A DNA stretch of 64,000 bases from Stenotrophomonas sp. SAM-B (lineage in GTDB: Bacteria > Pseudomonadota > Gammaproteobacteria > Xanthomonadales > Xanthomonadaceae). The notes beneath the pieces were generated by a model. The model did no database searches and was not told the origin of the DNA. It saw nothing but the letters and a program-made list of their open reading frames with translations. Both the position numbers and the translations under genes were made by a program. Position 1 is the stretch's first letter; each line of letters starts with the position of its first letter. Of this stretch, positions 35,955 through 45,492 are shown one piece after another. The stretch spans positions 62,001 to 126,000 of the forward strand of contig NZ_JABBXB010000005.1 of assembly GCF_013387485.1 (NCBI RefSeq), read 5' to 3'.

Positions 35955-37532
35955 TCAGCCCTTGGCCTCCACGGCGATCGGCATCAGCAGCAGGTCCTGG
36001 AAATCGAAACTGAAATCGGTGAGCGAGGACACCGCCTGCATGCGCACCTCGCGGACCTTGCCGTCCGGATCGAGGCTGAAATTCACAAAGGCATCGGCAT
36101 TGAGCGAACGATCATCCCAGCGCACCAGGAAGGTATCGTGCTGCCAATGCTCCAGCGTACCGATCAACTGCGCGGTCCTGCCGAAGCGCAGGCGCAGCTT
36201 GCCGCCCTGCTGTTCGACGAACACATCGCCGTACCACGCGTCGCGGTAACCACCGGCATAGCGCGACAGCGGCAGCGACAGCCTGGATTTCGCATCGCGC
36301 GCGGCCTGGTGCCTGGCCCAGCCTTCGTCCGCCTTTTCCTGTGACTTGGCAACGGCAGCGGCATAGGCGGCGACCCAGTCGGTGGCCGGGGCCTGCAGGT
36401 AAGCGTCCAGCGCTTCCATCGTGATGGCGTTGAAGGCCGCGCCGACTTCCTGGTTGGTGAGCACCACGATGCCCAGCTTGTGCTCCGGCACCAGGGTCAC
36501 GCGCGACACCATCCCCGGCCAGCCGCCGGTATGCCAGACCAGTTTCTGGCCGCGGTAGTCGCTGAGGCTCCAGCCTTCGCCATAGCCGGCGAAGTTCGGC
36601 CGCGCCGCGGCCAGCTGCGGCACGCTCGGCTCGGGCACGACCTGCGGCGTGATCATCTGCCACATCGCCTGCTGGGTCTTGGCGGTGAACAGCGGCTGCC
36701 CGTTCTCCAGCGTGCCCTGGGCCAGCTGCACGTTCATCCAGCGCGCCATGTCGTGGACGCTGGAATAGATGCCGCCGGCGCCGGCATTGTTGGACCAGGT
36801 CAGCGGCGCGACGGTGCGCAGCTGACTGAAATCGAACTTGGCGTGCCCGACCGCGGCGTTGTCGCCGGGCTGCAGATGGTCGGCGTTGTAGCGGGTGCCG
36901 CGCATCCCGACCGGCGTGAAGATGCGCTGCTGCAGGAAGTCCGCATAGGTCTGCCCGGACACCTGCTCGATCACCTGCTGGGCGACCGCGTAGAGAATGT
37001 TGTCGTAGGCATAGCGATCACGGAAACCCGCCTTCAGCGGCACCTTGCCCAGACGCTGCACCACCTCTTTGCTGCTGTAGGAGGTGGTCGGCCAGAACAG
37101 CAGGTCGCCCGCCCCCAGGCTCAGGCCACTGCGGTGCGAAAGCAGATCGCGGATGCGCATCTCGCCGGTGACGTACGGATCGGACATGCGGAAGCCGGGC
37201 AGATGATCGATCACGCGGTCGTCCATCTTCAGCTTGCCCTGCTCGGCCAGCAGGTTCAGCGAGGTGGCGGTGAACGCCTTCGTGTTGGAGGCGATCGCGA
37301 ACAGCGTATCGGCCTGGACCGGGTCCGGCTTGCCCAGTTCGCGCACGCCGTAGCCGCGTTCCATCACCACCTTGCCATCCTTGACCACCGCCACGGCAAT
37401 GCCGGGAATGTCGAACTCGGTGCGAGCGCGTTCGATGGTGGCGTCCAGCCGCTGCAGTTCGGCCGGCACGGCGGCCGATGCCAGGGGTGCGCATGCGAGC
37501 AGCACGGCGCCTCCGATCCAGGATGTGTTCAA
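35955..37532 (-). CDS. beta-lactamase-fold serine hydrolase with C-terminal DUF3471-like domain
   Basis: 525 aa. The best start is TTG 37532 (MNTSWIGGAVLLACAPLASAA), with GGAG seven bases upstream, giving a signal peptide; no ATG fits. Class C beta-lactamase/DD-peptidase fold: SxxK as SNTK (about residues 81-84, IASNTKAFTAT), the YxN motif YDN (about 174), and HTGGWPGM in place of KTG. A C-terminal domain of about 100 residues resembles DUF3471 (SRYAGGYRDAWYGDVFVEQQGGKLRLRFG). Probably a periplasmic esterase or D-amino-acid peptidase; not a proven beta-lactamase. Confidence 0.88.
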   Translation of the reverse strand: MNTSWIGGAVLLACAPLASAAVPAELQRLDATIERARTEFDIPGIAVAVVKDGKVVMERGYGVRELGKPDPVQADTLFAIASNTKAFTATSLNLLAEQGKLKMDDRVIDHLPGFRMSDPYVTGEMRIRDLLSHRSGLSLGAGDLLFWPTTSYSSKEVVQRLGKVPLKAGFRDRYAYDNILYAVAQQVIEQVSGQTYADFLQQRIFTPVGMRGTRYNADHLQPGDNAAVGHAKFDFSQLRTVAPLTWSNNAGAGGIYSSVHDMARWMNVQLAQGTLENGQPLFTAKTQQAMWQMITPQVVPEPSVPQLAAARPNFAGYGEGWSLSDYRGQKLVWHTGGWPGMVSRVTLVPEHKLGIVVLTNQEVGAAFNAITMEALDAYLQAPATDWVAAYAAAVAKSQEKADEGWARHQAARDAKSRLSLPLSRYAGGYRDAWYGDVFVEQQGGKLRLRFGRTAQLIGTLEHWQHDTFLVRWDDRSLNADAFVNFSLDPDGKVREVRMQAVSSLTDFSFDFQDLLLMPIAVEAKG

Positions 37533-37643
37533 GCAGTGTCTCCGGTTGCGTGTGGCGGGGGCGTCGAGGGTCGCGATGCCCCGGTTTCGCACGATGGTAA
37601 CGCGGCCCGGATCAGGCTCGCCTGTGCCAGAAGGAGGCCCGTC

Positions 37644-38084
37644 ATGACCGCGCCCGCCGCGACCACCGCCACCATCATTCCCTGCCTGCGCTACCGCGAT
37701 GCCCACGCCGCGATTGCCTGGCTGCAGCAGGCGTTCGGCTTCCAGAAACACGCGGTGTACGCCGATGGCGATACCGTCCACCACGCCCAACTCGTGTACG
37801 GCCACGGCATGATCATGCTGGGCTCGGTGGACAACGCCAGCGAATGGGGCCGTTACAGCGTCCAGCCCGATGAGGTCGACGGCCGCCAGACGCAGACGGC
37901 CTGCGTCATCGTCGCCGACCCGGACGCGCACCACGCGCGTGCCGTCGCCGCTGGTGCGCGGATCGTGATCGAGATCGCCGACCAGCCTTACGGTGGCCGC
38001 GGTTACGCCTGCCGGGACCTGGAAGGCTATCTGTGGTGGTTCGGCAGTTACGATCCGTGGGCCGCCCCCGCGGGCGGCGCATGA
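37644..38084 (+). CDS. VOC family protein (glyoxalase/bleomycin resistance fold)
   Basis: 146 aa, ATG 37644 with AAGGAGG at 37631-37637. The vicinal-oxygen-chelate pattern is PCLRYRDAHAAIAWLQQAFGF, then HHAQLVYGHGMIMLGS, and the second half ADPDAHHARAVAAGARIVIEIADQPYGGRGYACRDLEGYLWWFGSYDPW. The C-terminal R.Y...D.EG..W segment marks the PhnB/YdcJ-like subgroup, which includes bleomycin-resistance-like and uncharacterised proteins. Its stop overlaps the start of the DUF72 gene. Confidence 0.88.
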   Translation: MTAPAATTATIIPCLRYRDAHAAIAWLQQAFGFQKHAVYADGDTVHHAQLVYGHGMIMLGSVDNASEWGRYSVQPDEVDGRQTQTACVIVADPDAHHARAVAAGARIVIEIADQPYGGRGYACRDLEGYLWWFGSYDPWAAPAGGA

Positions 38085-38899
38085 GCACAGCGGCCGGCTC
38101 CATCCGCACGGGTATCGGTGGCTGGGTGTTCCCGGCGTGGCGCGGCGGCACGTTCTATCCGGCCGTGCTGCCGCAACGCGAGGAACTGGCCTACGCCAGC
38201 CAACAGCTGGGCTGCATCGAGATCAACAGCACGTTCTACCGCGCGCAGAAGCCGGCCATCTATGCGCAGTGGCGCGAACAGACGCCCGAAGGTTTCCGCT
38301 TCTCGGCCAAGGCCCCGCGCACGATCACCCAGACCCATGACCTCACCACGGTCGGCGAACGTGCCGAGCGTTTCATCGATGGCATCGCGGCGCTGGAAGA
38401 CCGGCTTGGCCCGTTGATCTGGCAGTTCGGCGACACCCATCCGGCCGGTGCGGCCGAGTTCGATCGCTTCCTGGCGATGCTGCCGCGCAAGGTCGACGGC
38501 CACCGCCTGCAGCACGCACTGGAGGTGCGCAATCCCGCGGCATGGACGCCTGGGCTGCTGACCGCCGCCCGTGCGCATGGCGCCGCGCTGGTGTTCAGTG
38601 GCTCGGACGATCATCCCAGCTTCGCCGACCCCACGGCCGACTTCATCTATGCGCGGTTGATGGGCTCGCGCGCCAACCTGCGCGCCGGCTACCCGGCGCG
38701 TGCGATGGAGCAGTGGTGCCTGCGTGCGATGCGCTGGGCCCGGGGCGAGGACAATCCGGACCTGCCCCATCTCGGCGCCGAGCTGCCTGCCTCGCCGCCG
38801 CGCGAGGTCTATGTGCTGTTCATCGGGGCGGCCAAGCAGCGCAATCCCGGCGCGGCGATAGCCCTGCGCGACCAGCTGCAGCAGCTCGGCGGCGGCTGA
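38081..38899 (+). CDS. DUF72 (YecE-like) family protein
   Basis: 272 aa, TIM-barrel DUF72 family: IRTGIGGWVFPAWRGGTFYPAVLPQREELAYASQQLGCIEINSTFYR, then FRFSAKAPRTITQ and LGPLIWQFGDT, with ALEVRNPAAW. Cytoplasmic; biochemical role not established. The 4-bp overlap with the VOC gene suggests coupled expression. It ends 5 bp from the stop of the convergent Pr6Pr gene. Confidence 0.88.
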   Translation: MSTAAGSIRTGIGGWVFPAWRGGTFYPAVLPQREELAYASQQLGCIEINSTFYRAQKPAIYAQWREQTPEGFRFSAKAPRTITQTHDLTTVGERAERFIDGIAALEDRLGPLIWQFGDTHPAGAAEFDRFLAMLPRKVDGHRLQHALEVRNPAAWTPGLLTAARAHGAALVFSGSDDHPSFADPTADFIYARLMGSRANLRAGYPARAMEQWCLRAMRWARGEDNPDLPHLGAELPASPPREVYVLFIGAAKQRNPGAAIALRDQLQQLGGG

Positions 38900-38904
38900 C
38901 GCCC

Positions 38905-39561
38905 TTATCCGCGCCGGCGGCGTTGCGCCAGCGCGCCATCCAGCCACCACAGCAGCCCGCCGCACACGACGAACACCACCCCCACGGCCAGCACGTTGCG
39001 CAGGACCAGCACGAGGCCCAGCGTGCCCAGGTCCAGGAAGGGGTACGGGTACTGGCCACTGACCCGGCCGACCAGCAGCGCCCAGCCGAGATAGACCGTC
39101 GGAAACGCCAGCGCGCCGAGCAGCCCGCGCCGGTGCAGGCCACCGTGCGGGCCGGCCAGCCAGCCCAGCAGGTACAGCAACGGTACCGCGTAATGCAGCC
39201 CCCCGTCCGCCCACCATTGCGCGCCCTGCGGGTGCCACAACGGGCGCAGGATGATCACGTAGATCAACCCGGTGATGCCGATGAACAACGCCACCGCCGC
39301 GCGCGGGACGGGGCCGGCCAGGCCGTCGCCACGGCCGCGGGCCAGCGCCAGGCAGACGGCGGCCACCCCGATGTTGCTGAGGATGGTGAAGTAGCCCAGG
39401 TAACGCAGCGTCGCGTCCGCCGCGCCCAGGCCAGGCGTGCGCAGCAGCAGGTGGTACTGCAGCAGCAGGGAGGCCACGGCAATGACCGCGGTCAGGCCGG
39501 CCCAGGCGCGCAGCGCGGAGGTCGGGGCGGCACGGACGGGATCGGTGTGGAGGCGTGTCAT
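38905..39561 (-). CDS. Pr6Pr family membrane protein
   Basis: 218 aa, six hydrophobic helices with the pattern of the Pr6Pr family: YLGYFTILSNIGVAAVCLALA in the second helix, GLIYVIILRPLW, HYAVPLLYLLGWLAG, FPTVYLGWALLVGRVSGQYPYPFLD (conserved Y.YPF..) and a Trp-rich last helix. No function has been demonstrated. ATG 39561. Convergent with the DUF72 gene and divergent from an EamA transporter. Confidence 0.82.
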   Translation of the reverse strand: MTRLHTDPVRAAPTSALRAWAGLTAVIAVASLLLQYHLLLRTPGLGAADATLRYLGYFTILSNIGVAAVCLALARGRGDGLAGPVPRAAVALFIGITGLIYVIILRPLWHPQGAQWWADGGLHYAVPLLYLLGWLAGPHGGLHRRGLLGALAFPTVYLGWALLVGRVSGQYPYPFLDLGTLGLVLVLRNVLAVGVVFVVCGGLLWWLDGALAQRRRRG

Positions 39562-39645
39562 CGCCGCAGGATGCCACGGCCATGCAGCGGATCGCGTGGA
39601 AGGCATCCTTCGCGGCACGGCTTGCCGCACAATATGCGGATGCCG

Positions 39646-40587
39646 ATGACCGATACCCGCAGAGCCCTGCTGCAAATCCATTTCTGTGTGCTGCTGTGGG
39701 GCGTCACTGCCATCCTCGGCAAGCTGATCACCCTGCCCGCCCTGCCGCTGGTGTGGTGGCGCATGCTGCTGGTGGTGGCGATGCTGGCGCTGGTGCCACG
39801 CGTGTGGCGCGGTCTGCGCCAGCTGTCGCCGCGTCTGGTGGCCGGCTACTGCGGCGTGGGCGCCCTGGTCGCCCTGCACTGGCTGACCTTCTATGGTGCG
39901 GTGAAGTTGGCCAATGCCTCGGTGGCGGCCACCTGCATCGCGCTGGCGCCGGTGTTCACCGCAGTGATCGAACCGTGGGTGGCCAAACGTCCCTTCCAGT
40001 TCCGCGAACTGGCCTTCGGCCTCCTGGTGCTGCCCGGCGTCGCGCTGGTGGTCGGTGGCGTGCCGGACGGCATGCGCCTGGGCGTGCTCATCGGCGCGTT
40101 GTCGGCGCTGCTGGTGGCGATCTTCGGCTCGTTCAACAAGCGTCTGGTCAGCCACGCCGACCCGCTGACCGTGACCGCGCTGGAACTCGGTGCGGGCACC
40201 CTCACCCTGACCCTGCTGGCGCCGGCGCTGCCGTTCCTGCTGCCGGCCCTGGCCAGCCCGTTGTGGGTGATCCCGGACCTGCACGACGGCCTGCTGCTGC
40301 TGACCCTGGCCGGGCTGTGCACGCTGCTGCCGTTCGCGCTCGCGCTGGTGGCGCTGCGCCATATCAGCGCCTATACCTCGCAGCTGGTGACCAACCTCGA
40401 ACCGGTCTACGCGATCCTGCTGGCGATGGTGCTGCTCAGCGAGCAGCGCGAGTTGACGCCGCTGTTCTATGCGGGCGTGGCGATCATCGTCGGCGCGGTG
40501 TTCCTGCACCCGCTGCTCAACCGCCGCAGGAAGGTCCAGCACCCGGAAATCCTGGCGACCTCCGAGGCGCGCAACATCGCCGAGTGA
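39646..40587 (+). CDS. EamA/DMT family transporter
   Basis: About 313 aa, ten hydrophobic helices in two EamA repeats (LLQIHFCVLLWGVTAILGKLI and RLGVLIGALSALLVAIFGSFNKRLV). Three in-frame ATGs occur at 39634, 39640 and 39646; I used the last because TRRALLQIHF then begins just before the first helix, but none has a good ribosome binding site. It differs from the EamA protein at 28784 and has no linked regulator. Substrate unknown. Confidence 0.88.
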   Translation: MTDTRRALLQIHFCVLLWGVTAILGKLITLPALPLVWWRMLLVVAMLALVPRVWRGLRQLSPRLVAGYCGVGALVALHWLTFYGAVKLANASVAATCIALAPVFTAVIEPWVAKRPFQFRELAFGLLVLPGVALVVGGVPDGMRLGVLIGALSALLVAIFGSFNKRLVSHADPLTVTALELGAGTLTLTLLAPALPFLLPALASPLWVIPDLHDGLLLLTLAGLCTLLPFALALVALRHISAYTSQLVTNLEPVYAILLAMVLLSEQRELTPLFYAGVAIIVGAVFLHPLLNRRRKVQHPEILATSEARNIAE

Positions 40588-40610
40588 GGCGAAGCCGGTG
40601 ACGCCGATGC

Positions 40611-41771
40611 CTAGCGTCGCGGCCAGTGCCAGGGCGGTACGTCCAGCAGGCCCTGCCCGGCCACGGTGGTGCGGCTCATCTGTTTCTCCAGCCGGATCGG
40701 GTGGCAGTCCGGTGATTCGTACAGTGCTGCGATCAGCCGGCTGGCATGCGACACCACCCACAGCTGAGTGCGCGCGGACGCCGCGGTGATCAGCCGCGCC
40801 AGCGCCGGCAGCAGGTCCGGGTGCAGGCTGGTCTCCGGTTCGTTGAGCACCATCAGCGGTGGTGGGCGCGGCGTGTGCAGCGCGGCGATCAGCAGCAGAT
40901 AACGCAGCGTACCGTCGGACAGTTCGGCGACCGCCAACGGCCGCAGCAGGCCGGGCTGATGGAACTTCAGGTGCAGCCGGCCCTCATGCGGTTCGATCCG
41001 TACCTCTGCACCCGGGAATGCGTCGTCGAGCGAGCGCCCCAGCGCCTGCGGATCGCCGATCTCCACGATGGTCTGCCACGCCGCGGCCAGGTCATGGCCA
41101 TCATGGCTGAGCACGGGCGTGCGCGTGGCCAGTGGTGCCTGGCGCGCCGGCGCGTCCTGGTCGCTGCGGAAATGATCGTAGAAGCGCCAGCCGCGGATCG
41201 ATTCGCGCAGGGCCAGGACCTCGGGCATGCGCTGCGGATCGGCCACCTGGGTGAACAGGCTGTCGAACACGGACAGGTGCTCGTCAACCACCTGCCAGTG
41301 TCCTCCCTGCCGGCGCCGCACCACGCTGTTGCGGCGCTCGACCAGGGCGCTGGCGCTGCGCAGGAACGGCCCGGCCCAGAGACTCTCGCACTTGATCTGC
41401 GGATCCAGGTCGAACAGGGAGTTGCCTGCCAACGGCAGACCGAGATCGATGGCGTAGCCGAAGGTATCGGCGGCGAATCCCAACCGCAGCGAGATCGACG
41501 ATGAGCGCGTTTGGCCCTGCACCGGCACTTCGCCGCGCAGCATCCGCGCATCGATCTGGCTTGGGCCGGCCCACAGCGCCGAGCCCAGCCCACCTTCCCG
41601 GGCCAGCGCCGCGGCGACACCACCCTGCGCGGTTTCGGCAAGCAGCCGCAGCGCGCGGTACAGGCTGGACTTGCCGCTGCCGTTGTCGCCGGTAACCAGG
41701 TTCAAGCGCCCCATCGGCACGACCAGGTCGTGCAGGGAACGGTAATGGGCGATGGCCAGGGTCTGCAGCAT
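40611..41771 (-). CDS. AAA family ATPase (RecF/SMC-like, OLD-related)
   Basis: 386 aa, cytoplasmic. Walker A GDNGSGKSS (residues about 28-36) opens an ABC-type ATPase head; the middle is variable; the C-terminus has an ABC-like signature ELSDGTLRYL and Walker B MVLNEPETSLHPDLL followed by the switch His in LWVVSHASRLI. These single-gene predicted ATPases (COG4637-like) lack an attached nuclease domain. It is not paired with a recognisable effector here, so a defence role is not supported. Role unknown. Confidence 0.85.
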   Translation of the reverse strand: MLQTLAIAHYRSLHDLVVPMGRLNLVTGDNGSGKSSLYRALRLLAETAQGGVAAALAREGGLGSALWAGPSQIDARMLRGEVPVQGQTRSSSISLRLGFAADTFGYAIDLGLPLAGNSLFDLDPQIKCESLWAGPFLRSASALVERRNSVVRRRQGGHWQVVDEHLSVFDSLFTQVADPQRMPEVLALRESIRGWRFYDHFRSDQDAPARQAPLATRTPVLSHDGHDLAAAWQTIVEIGDPQALGRSLDDAFPGAEVRIEPHEGRLHLKFHQPGLLRPLAVAELSDGTLRYLLLIAALHTPRPPPLMVLNEPETSLHPDLLPALARLITAASARTQLWVVSHASRLIAALYESPDCHPIRLEKQMSRTTVAGQGLLDVPPWHWPRR

Positions 41772-41837
41772 GGCGGTGGCGGTCGGCTGGGCTGGGCAGT
41801 CTGCCGCGCCCCCGTCGCACCGCCTGCGAAACCGGCC

Positions 41838-42908
41838 TCAGTCGGCGCGGATGACCCGGTTGCGGCCGTCACCCTTGGCCCGGTACAGCGCCGCGTCGGC
41901 GCGGGCCAGGGTCTGCTCGATCGCGTCGCCATGGCGGTGCGCGGCCACCCCGATGCTGATCGTCAGCGGCAGGCCCAGCGGCAGATCGGCCACCGCCATG
42001 CGCAGGAAGTCGCACTGCAGTTCGGCCGTGGCCAGCGGGGTATCCGGCATCAGCACCACGAACTCCTCGCCACCGTACCGCGCGGCCAGGCCGTGCCCGG
42101 CGAAATGCGCGCGCAGCAGCCGCGCCAGTTCCGCCAGGACATGGTCGCCGGTGGCGTGGCCGTAGAGATCGTTGACGGTCTTGAAGTGATCGATGTCGAG
42201 CAGCGCCACCGCGGTCGCACGCGGTTGGCCATCGGCATCGATCACGGCCGCTTCCAGCGCGGCGCTCATCGCACGGCGGTTGGGCAGGCCGGTGAGCGGA
42301 TCGGTCCGGCTCTGCTCGGCCAGGTCGGCGTTCTGCTGCTCCAGCAGTTCGTTGTATTCGGCCAGGCGCTGCTCGTACCAGGCGCGGTCGGTCATGTGCT
42401 GCTGGATTTCATGGGCATACCGGCGCAGCTCCATCACCAGCGAGACCTGTCGCGACAACGCCGACAAGGCCTCGCGCTGGCCCACGCTCAGGTGCCCCGG
42501 AAGGGCATCGAACACGCACAGCGTGCCCAGTGGCAGCCCTTCGCTGCTCAGCAGGGGGGCGCCGGCATAGAACCGGACATGCGGATCGTCGACCACCACC
42601 GGATTGTCGAAGAAACGCGGATCGGCAAGGGCGTCTTCGACCACCATCACCTGGTCCGGCTGCAGGATGGCGTGGCCACAGAAGGAAATGTCCCGGTGCG
42701 TTTCAGCCGCCTCGAGCAGCTGCCGCGACTTGAACCACTGGCGGTCCTGGTCGACCAGGGTCACCGCGCCCATGCGGGTGCCGCACAGCGCGGTGGCGAT
42801 TGTGACCAGATCGTCGAAGGAGCGCTCGCGGGGCGTGTCCAGGATCTGGTACCGCTGCAGCGCCAACAGGCGCTGCGCTTCGTTGTCCGGTTTGGACGGC
42901 TTGATCAT
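41838..42908 (-). CDS. GAF-GGDEF diguanylate cyclase
   Basis: 356 aa, cytoplasmic. GAF domain in residues 1-165 (RYQILDTPRERSFDDLVTIATALCGTRMGAVTLVDQDRQWFKS...FCGHAILQPDQVMVVEDALADPRF), a short coiled coil, then GGDEF with DPLTGLPNRRAMSAAL and active loop GGEEF at residues 279-283. The five residues before it (LAARY) are not preceded by RxxD, so product inhibition through an I-site is probably missing. The GAF core belongs to the group with SFCGHAI found in many sensor proteins. First of three cyclic-di-GMP genes on this strand. Confidence 0.93.
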   Translation of the reverse strand: MIKPSKPDNEAQRLLALQRYQILDTPRERSFDDLVTIATALCGTRMGAVTLVDQDRQWFKSRQLLEAAETHRDISFCGHAILQPDQVMVVEDALADPRFFDNPVVVDDPHVRFYAGAPLLSSEGLPLGTLCVFDALPGHLSVGQREALSALSRQVSLVMELRRYAHEIQQHMTDRAWYEQRLAEYNELLEQQNADLAEQSRTDPLTGLPNRRAMSAALEAAVIDADGQPRATAVALLDIDHFKTVNDLYGHATGDHVLAELARLLRAHFAGHGLAARYGGEEFVVLMPDTPLATAELQCDFLRMAVADLPLGLPLTISIGVAAHRHGDAIEQTLARADAALYRAKGDGRNRVIRAD

Positions 42909-42976
42909 CGTGGCAGGCGGTAGCGTGTGCCTGCGCAGTCTAGCCCGGGTGCGGCGTCAGCACGTGACGCACGGCA

Positions 42977-43699
42977 TCACCAGTCCAGCTGTTTGGGCAG
43001 CAGGCCCTTGAGCTCGGCATCGGTGAGGTTGCGCCACTGCCCCGGCTTGAGCGCGCCGAGCTTGATGTTGTCGATGCGCACGCGGCGCAGCTGGGTGACG
43101 CGGAAGCCGAACGCGGCGGCCATCAGGCGGATCTGCCGGTTCAGGCCCTGCTGCAGGGTGATCCGGAAACCGAACTTGGCCAGTTTGCTGGTCCGGCACG
43201 GCAGCGTGACTTCATCACGGATGCGCACGCCACGGGCCATGCCGCGCAGGAACTCATCGGTGACGGCCTTGTTGACCGCGACCATGTATTCCTTTTGGTG
43301 GCCGTTCTCGGCGCGCAGGATCTGGTTGACGATGTTGCCGTTGCTGGTGAGCAGGATCAGGCCTTCCGAATCCTTGTCCAGGCGGCCGATCGGGAAGATG
43401 CGCTGCTCGTGGCCGACGAACTCCACGATGTTGCCCTTCACCGAGCTCTCGGTGGTGCAGGTGATGCCCACCGGCTTGTTCAGCGCGATGTAGACGTGCT
43501 TGCGGCCACCGGCCTTCTTCGCTTCGCGCGCGCGCAGCGGCTGGCCGTCGACCAGCACCACGTCCTGTTCGCCCACCACCGCACCGGTGCCGGCCGGATG
43601 GCCGTTGACGGTGACGCGGCGCTCGCCGATCAGGCGGTCGGCTTCGCGCCGGGAACAGAAGCCGGTGTCGGCGATATGCTTGTTGAGTCGGGTTGTCAT
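42977..43699 (-). CDS. rluF: 23S rRNA pseudouridine(2604) synthase
   Basis: 240 aa. N-terminal S4 domain (RLNKHIADTGFCSRREADRLIGERRVTVNG), then the RsuA/RluB-type catalytic domain: IALNKPVGITCTTE, catalytic Asp in PIGRLDKDSEGLILLTSNGNIVNQILRAENGHQKEY, and GLNRQIRLMAAAFGF. The NGHQKEY and RGMARGVRI segments resemble E. coli RluF more than RluB or RluE. ATG 43699 is preferred over an in-frame ATG six codons upstream. It lies between two GGDEF genes without obvious link. Confidence 0.92.
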   Translation of the reverse strand: MTTRLNKHIADTGFCSRREADRLIGERRVTVNGHPAGTGAVVGEQDVVLVDGQPLRAREAKKAGGRKHVYIALNKPVGITCTTESSVKGNIVEFVGHEQRIFPIGRLDKDSEGLILLTSNGNIVNQILRAENGHQKEYMVAVNKAVTDEFLRGMARGVRIRDEVTLPCRTSKLAKFGFRITLQQGLNRQIRLMAAAFGFRVTQLRRVRIDNIKLGALKPGQWRNLTDAELKGLLPKQLDW

Positions 43700-43755
43700 C
43701 GGCCCATTATCGGGCAAAAGGCGGCCGCCGCTGCGTTTTTCCGCGCGCGGGCGGT

Positions 43756-45423
43756 TCAGGCCGGTACCGGCTCGCCGGCCGTCGTGGTGCGCTCGCCATC
43801 ATGGATCTGGTTGCGGCCGTTGCGCTTGGCGCAGTACATGGCATGGTCGGCCCGGCGCAGCAGCCCGGCCAGGTCATCGCTGCCGGGCCTGAGCACCGCC
43901 AGCCCGATGCTGGCCGAGACCGTCAGGCCGGGGATGCCGAGCGTCTGGGTGACCGCCGCCACCTGCTGGCGCACCGTCTCCAGCCGCGCCACGGCGGCGG
44001 CATGCCCGGCCCCGGGCAGCAGCACCAGGAATTCTTCCCCGCCCATCCGGATCACGTCGTCGTGGTTGCGCACCGACCCGCGCAGCGCGCGCGCCACCGC
44101 GACCAGGACCTGGTCGCCCACGTCGTGGCCGAACTGGTCGTTGATGTCCTTGAACAGATCGATGTCGAGGAAGCCGATCGCCAACGCATGCGGCTGCTGA
44201 TGCGCCCGCTCCAGGTACTCGGCCAGCAGGCGCAGGCCGGCGCGGCGATTGGGCAGCCCGGTCAGCATGTCGGTGTCCGCCAGCTGGCGCATTTCATCGC
44301 GCTGGCGACGCAGGCGCCCGAGCCGAAGGTTGAGCGCATAGGCGGCCATCATCAGGAACCAGGTGGCCGCCAGCTGCAGCGCTTCGATCCGGTAGGCCAC
44401 CAGCCAGCGCGCATCCAGCACATCGGCCCCGATCATGATCCACCACGGGGCCAGTGCGGCCAGACCCGGCAGTGCGTGCGCATCGCGCCGCCACACGCCC
44501 CACAGGCCCGCGCCGAGGCACAGCGTGCAGACCGCCAGGAAGCTCCACTCCAGCACGAACGCCACCGCGCCCAGCCCCTCCAGCCCCCACAGCGGTACGC
44601 TCAGCCCGATCGCGACCAGCCCCCACAGCACGAGATGCTGCGCCGGGCGCGAGCGCGGCCAGCGCCGGTCGCCACCGCTGAGCCGCCACAGGATCGGCAG
44701 CAGCAGCGCCTCGCTGAACGCCGTGAGCGCGACCAGCCACCAGGAGGCACGGTCCTGCACCGGCAGCCAGGGCTCGGGATAGCCGCTCAGGCCGCCCAGC
44801 ACCGCCTGCCAGAGCACGAACACGGCACAGGCACCGACATAGACAAGGAAAGATTGATCGCGGGTGGTGGCCCAGCCCATCAGCGCCGACAGCGCCAGGG
44901 CAATCGCCACGGCGATGCAGGCCGCACGCACCAGCAGGCGGGCGGTGTCGTTCTGCTGGACCGGACTGGGCGCGCCGAGCTGGATGGTCGGCACCCAGCG
45001 GGCCTTGAGCGGGCGGGTCCAGGAGACCACGATCGGCTCGTGATCGCCGGCCTCGGGCACGACCACCAACCCGACCCCGGCGCGGAAGCGCGAATCGCGC
45101 GTGCGGGCATCGTGCATGCTGCCGCAGATCTCGCGGTCGCCGTGGCTGATGCGCACTTCGCCGGTCAGCACCCCGAACACATCCACGGCCTGCGGCTTGC
45201 CCGACCAGCCGGCGGCGGGCGCGGGGATCGAGAGCACTTCCTGGTGGCGCGCCAGCACATCCGGCGTGCAGGCACGCTGCGGCGTCACTTCATCGGTCGC
45301 CCCGCCGAGCAACAGGAAATCCTGGCCCACGCGCGGGGCCGCCTGCAGGCTCCATGGCAACAGCCACAGCAGCACCATGATCAGCGCCGCCCACCCGATT
45401 GAATACCCGCCCCCGTTGCTCAC
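43756..45423 (-). CDS. 7TM-type membrane GGDEF diguanylate cyclase
   Basis: 555 aa. N-terminal signal or anchor helix (AALIMVLLWLLPWSLQA), a periplasmic domain of about 130 residues containing two Cys (ACTPDV and EICGSM), then seven to eight membrane helices (residues about 165-370) in the 7TMR-DISM style. The C-terminal GGDEF has DMLTGLPNRRAGLRLL, the loop GGEEF at residues 461-465 and an intact I-site RNHD five residues before it. It should make cyclic di-GMP in response to a periplasmic signal and be product-inhibited. Confidence 0.9.
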   Translation of the reverse strand: MSNGGGYSIGWAALIMVLLWLLPWSLQAAPRVGQDFLLLGGATDEVTPQRACTPDVLARHQEVLSIPAPAAGWSGKPQAVDVFGVLTGEVRISHGDREICGSMHDARTRDSRFRAGVGLVVVPEAGDHEPIVVSWTRPLKARWVPTIQLGAPSPVQQNDTARLLVRAACIAVAIALALSALMGWATTRDQSFLVYVGACAVFVLWQAVLGGLSGYPEPWLPVQDRASWWLVALTAFSEALLLPILWRLSGGDRRWPRSRPAQHLVLWGLVAIGLSVPLWGLEGLGAVAFVLEWSFLAVCTLCLGAGLWGVWRRDAHALPGLAALAPWWIMIGADVLDARWLVAYRIEALQLAATWFLMMAAYALNLRLGRLRRQRDEMRQLADTDMLTGLPNRRAGLRLLAEYLERAHQQPHALAIGFLDIDLFKDINDQFGHDVGDQVLVAVARALRGSVRNHDDVIRMGGEEFLVLLPGAGHAAAVARLETVRQQVAAVTQTLGIPGLTVSASIGLAVLRPGSDDLAGLLRRADHAMYCAKRNGRNQIHDGERTTTAGEPVPA

Positions 45424-45492
45424 ACCTGCGCCCTGCCCGCCCGTGATCGCCTGCGGACACCTTGTCCGCTGCCGCCGGTGGCGATTATCGCA

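Noticed and set aside
33949..36249. Plus-strand open frame of 766 codons opposite the ABC transporter
   Set aside because: Antisense shadow; the minus-strand ATPase has all motifs.
35955..37532. Beta-lactamase resistance gene
   Set aside because: The SxxK fold is shared by esterases and DD-peptidases; the KTG box is replaced and a DUF3471-like domain is attached, so resistance is not supported.
40611..41771. Possible defence system around the AAA ATPase
   Set aside because: No nuclease, reverse transcriptase, toxin or other effector is adjacent; neighbours are a transporter and a GGDEF gene.
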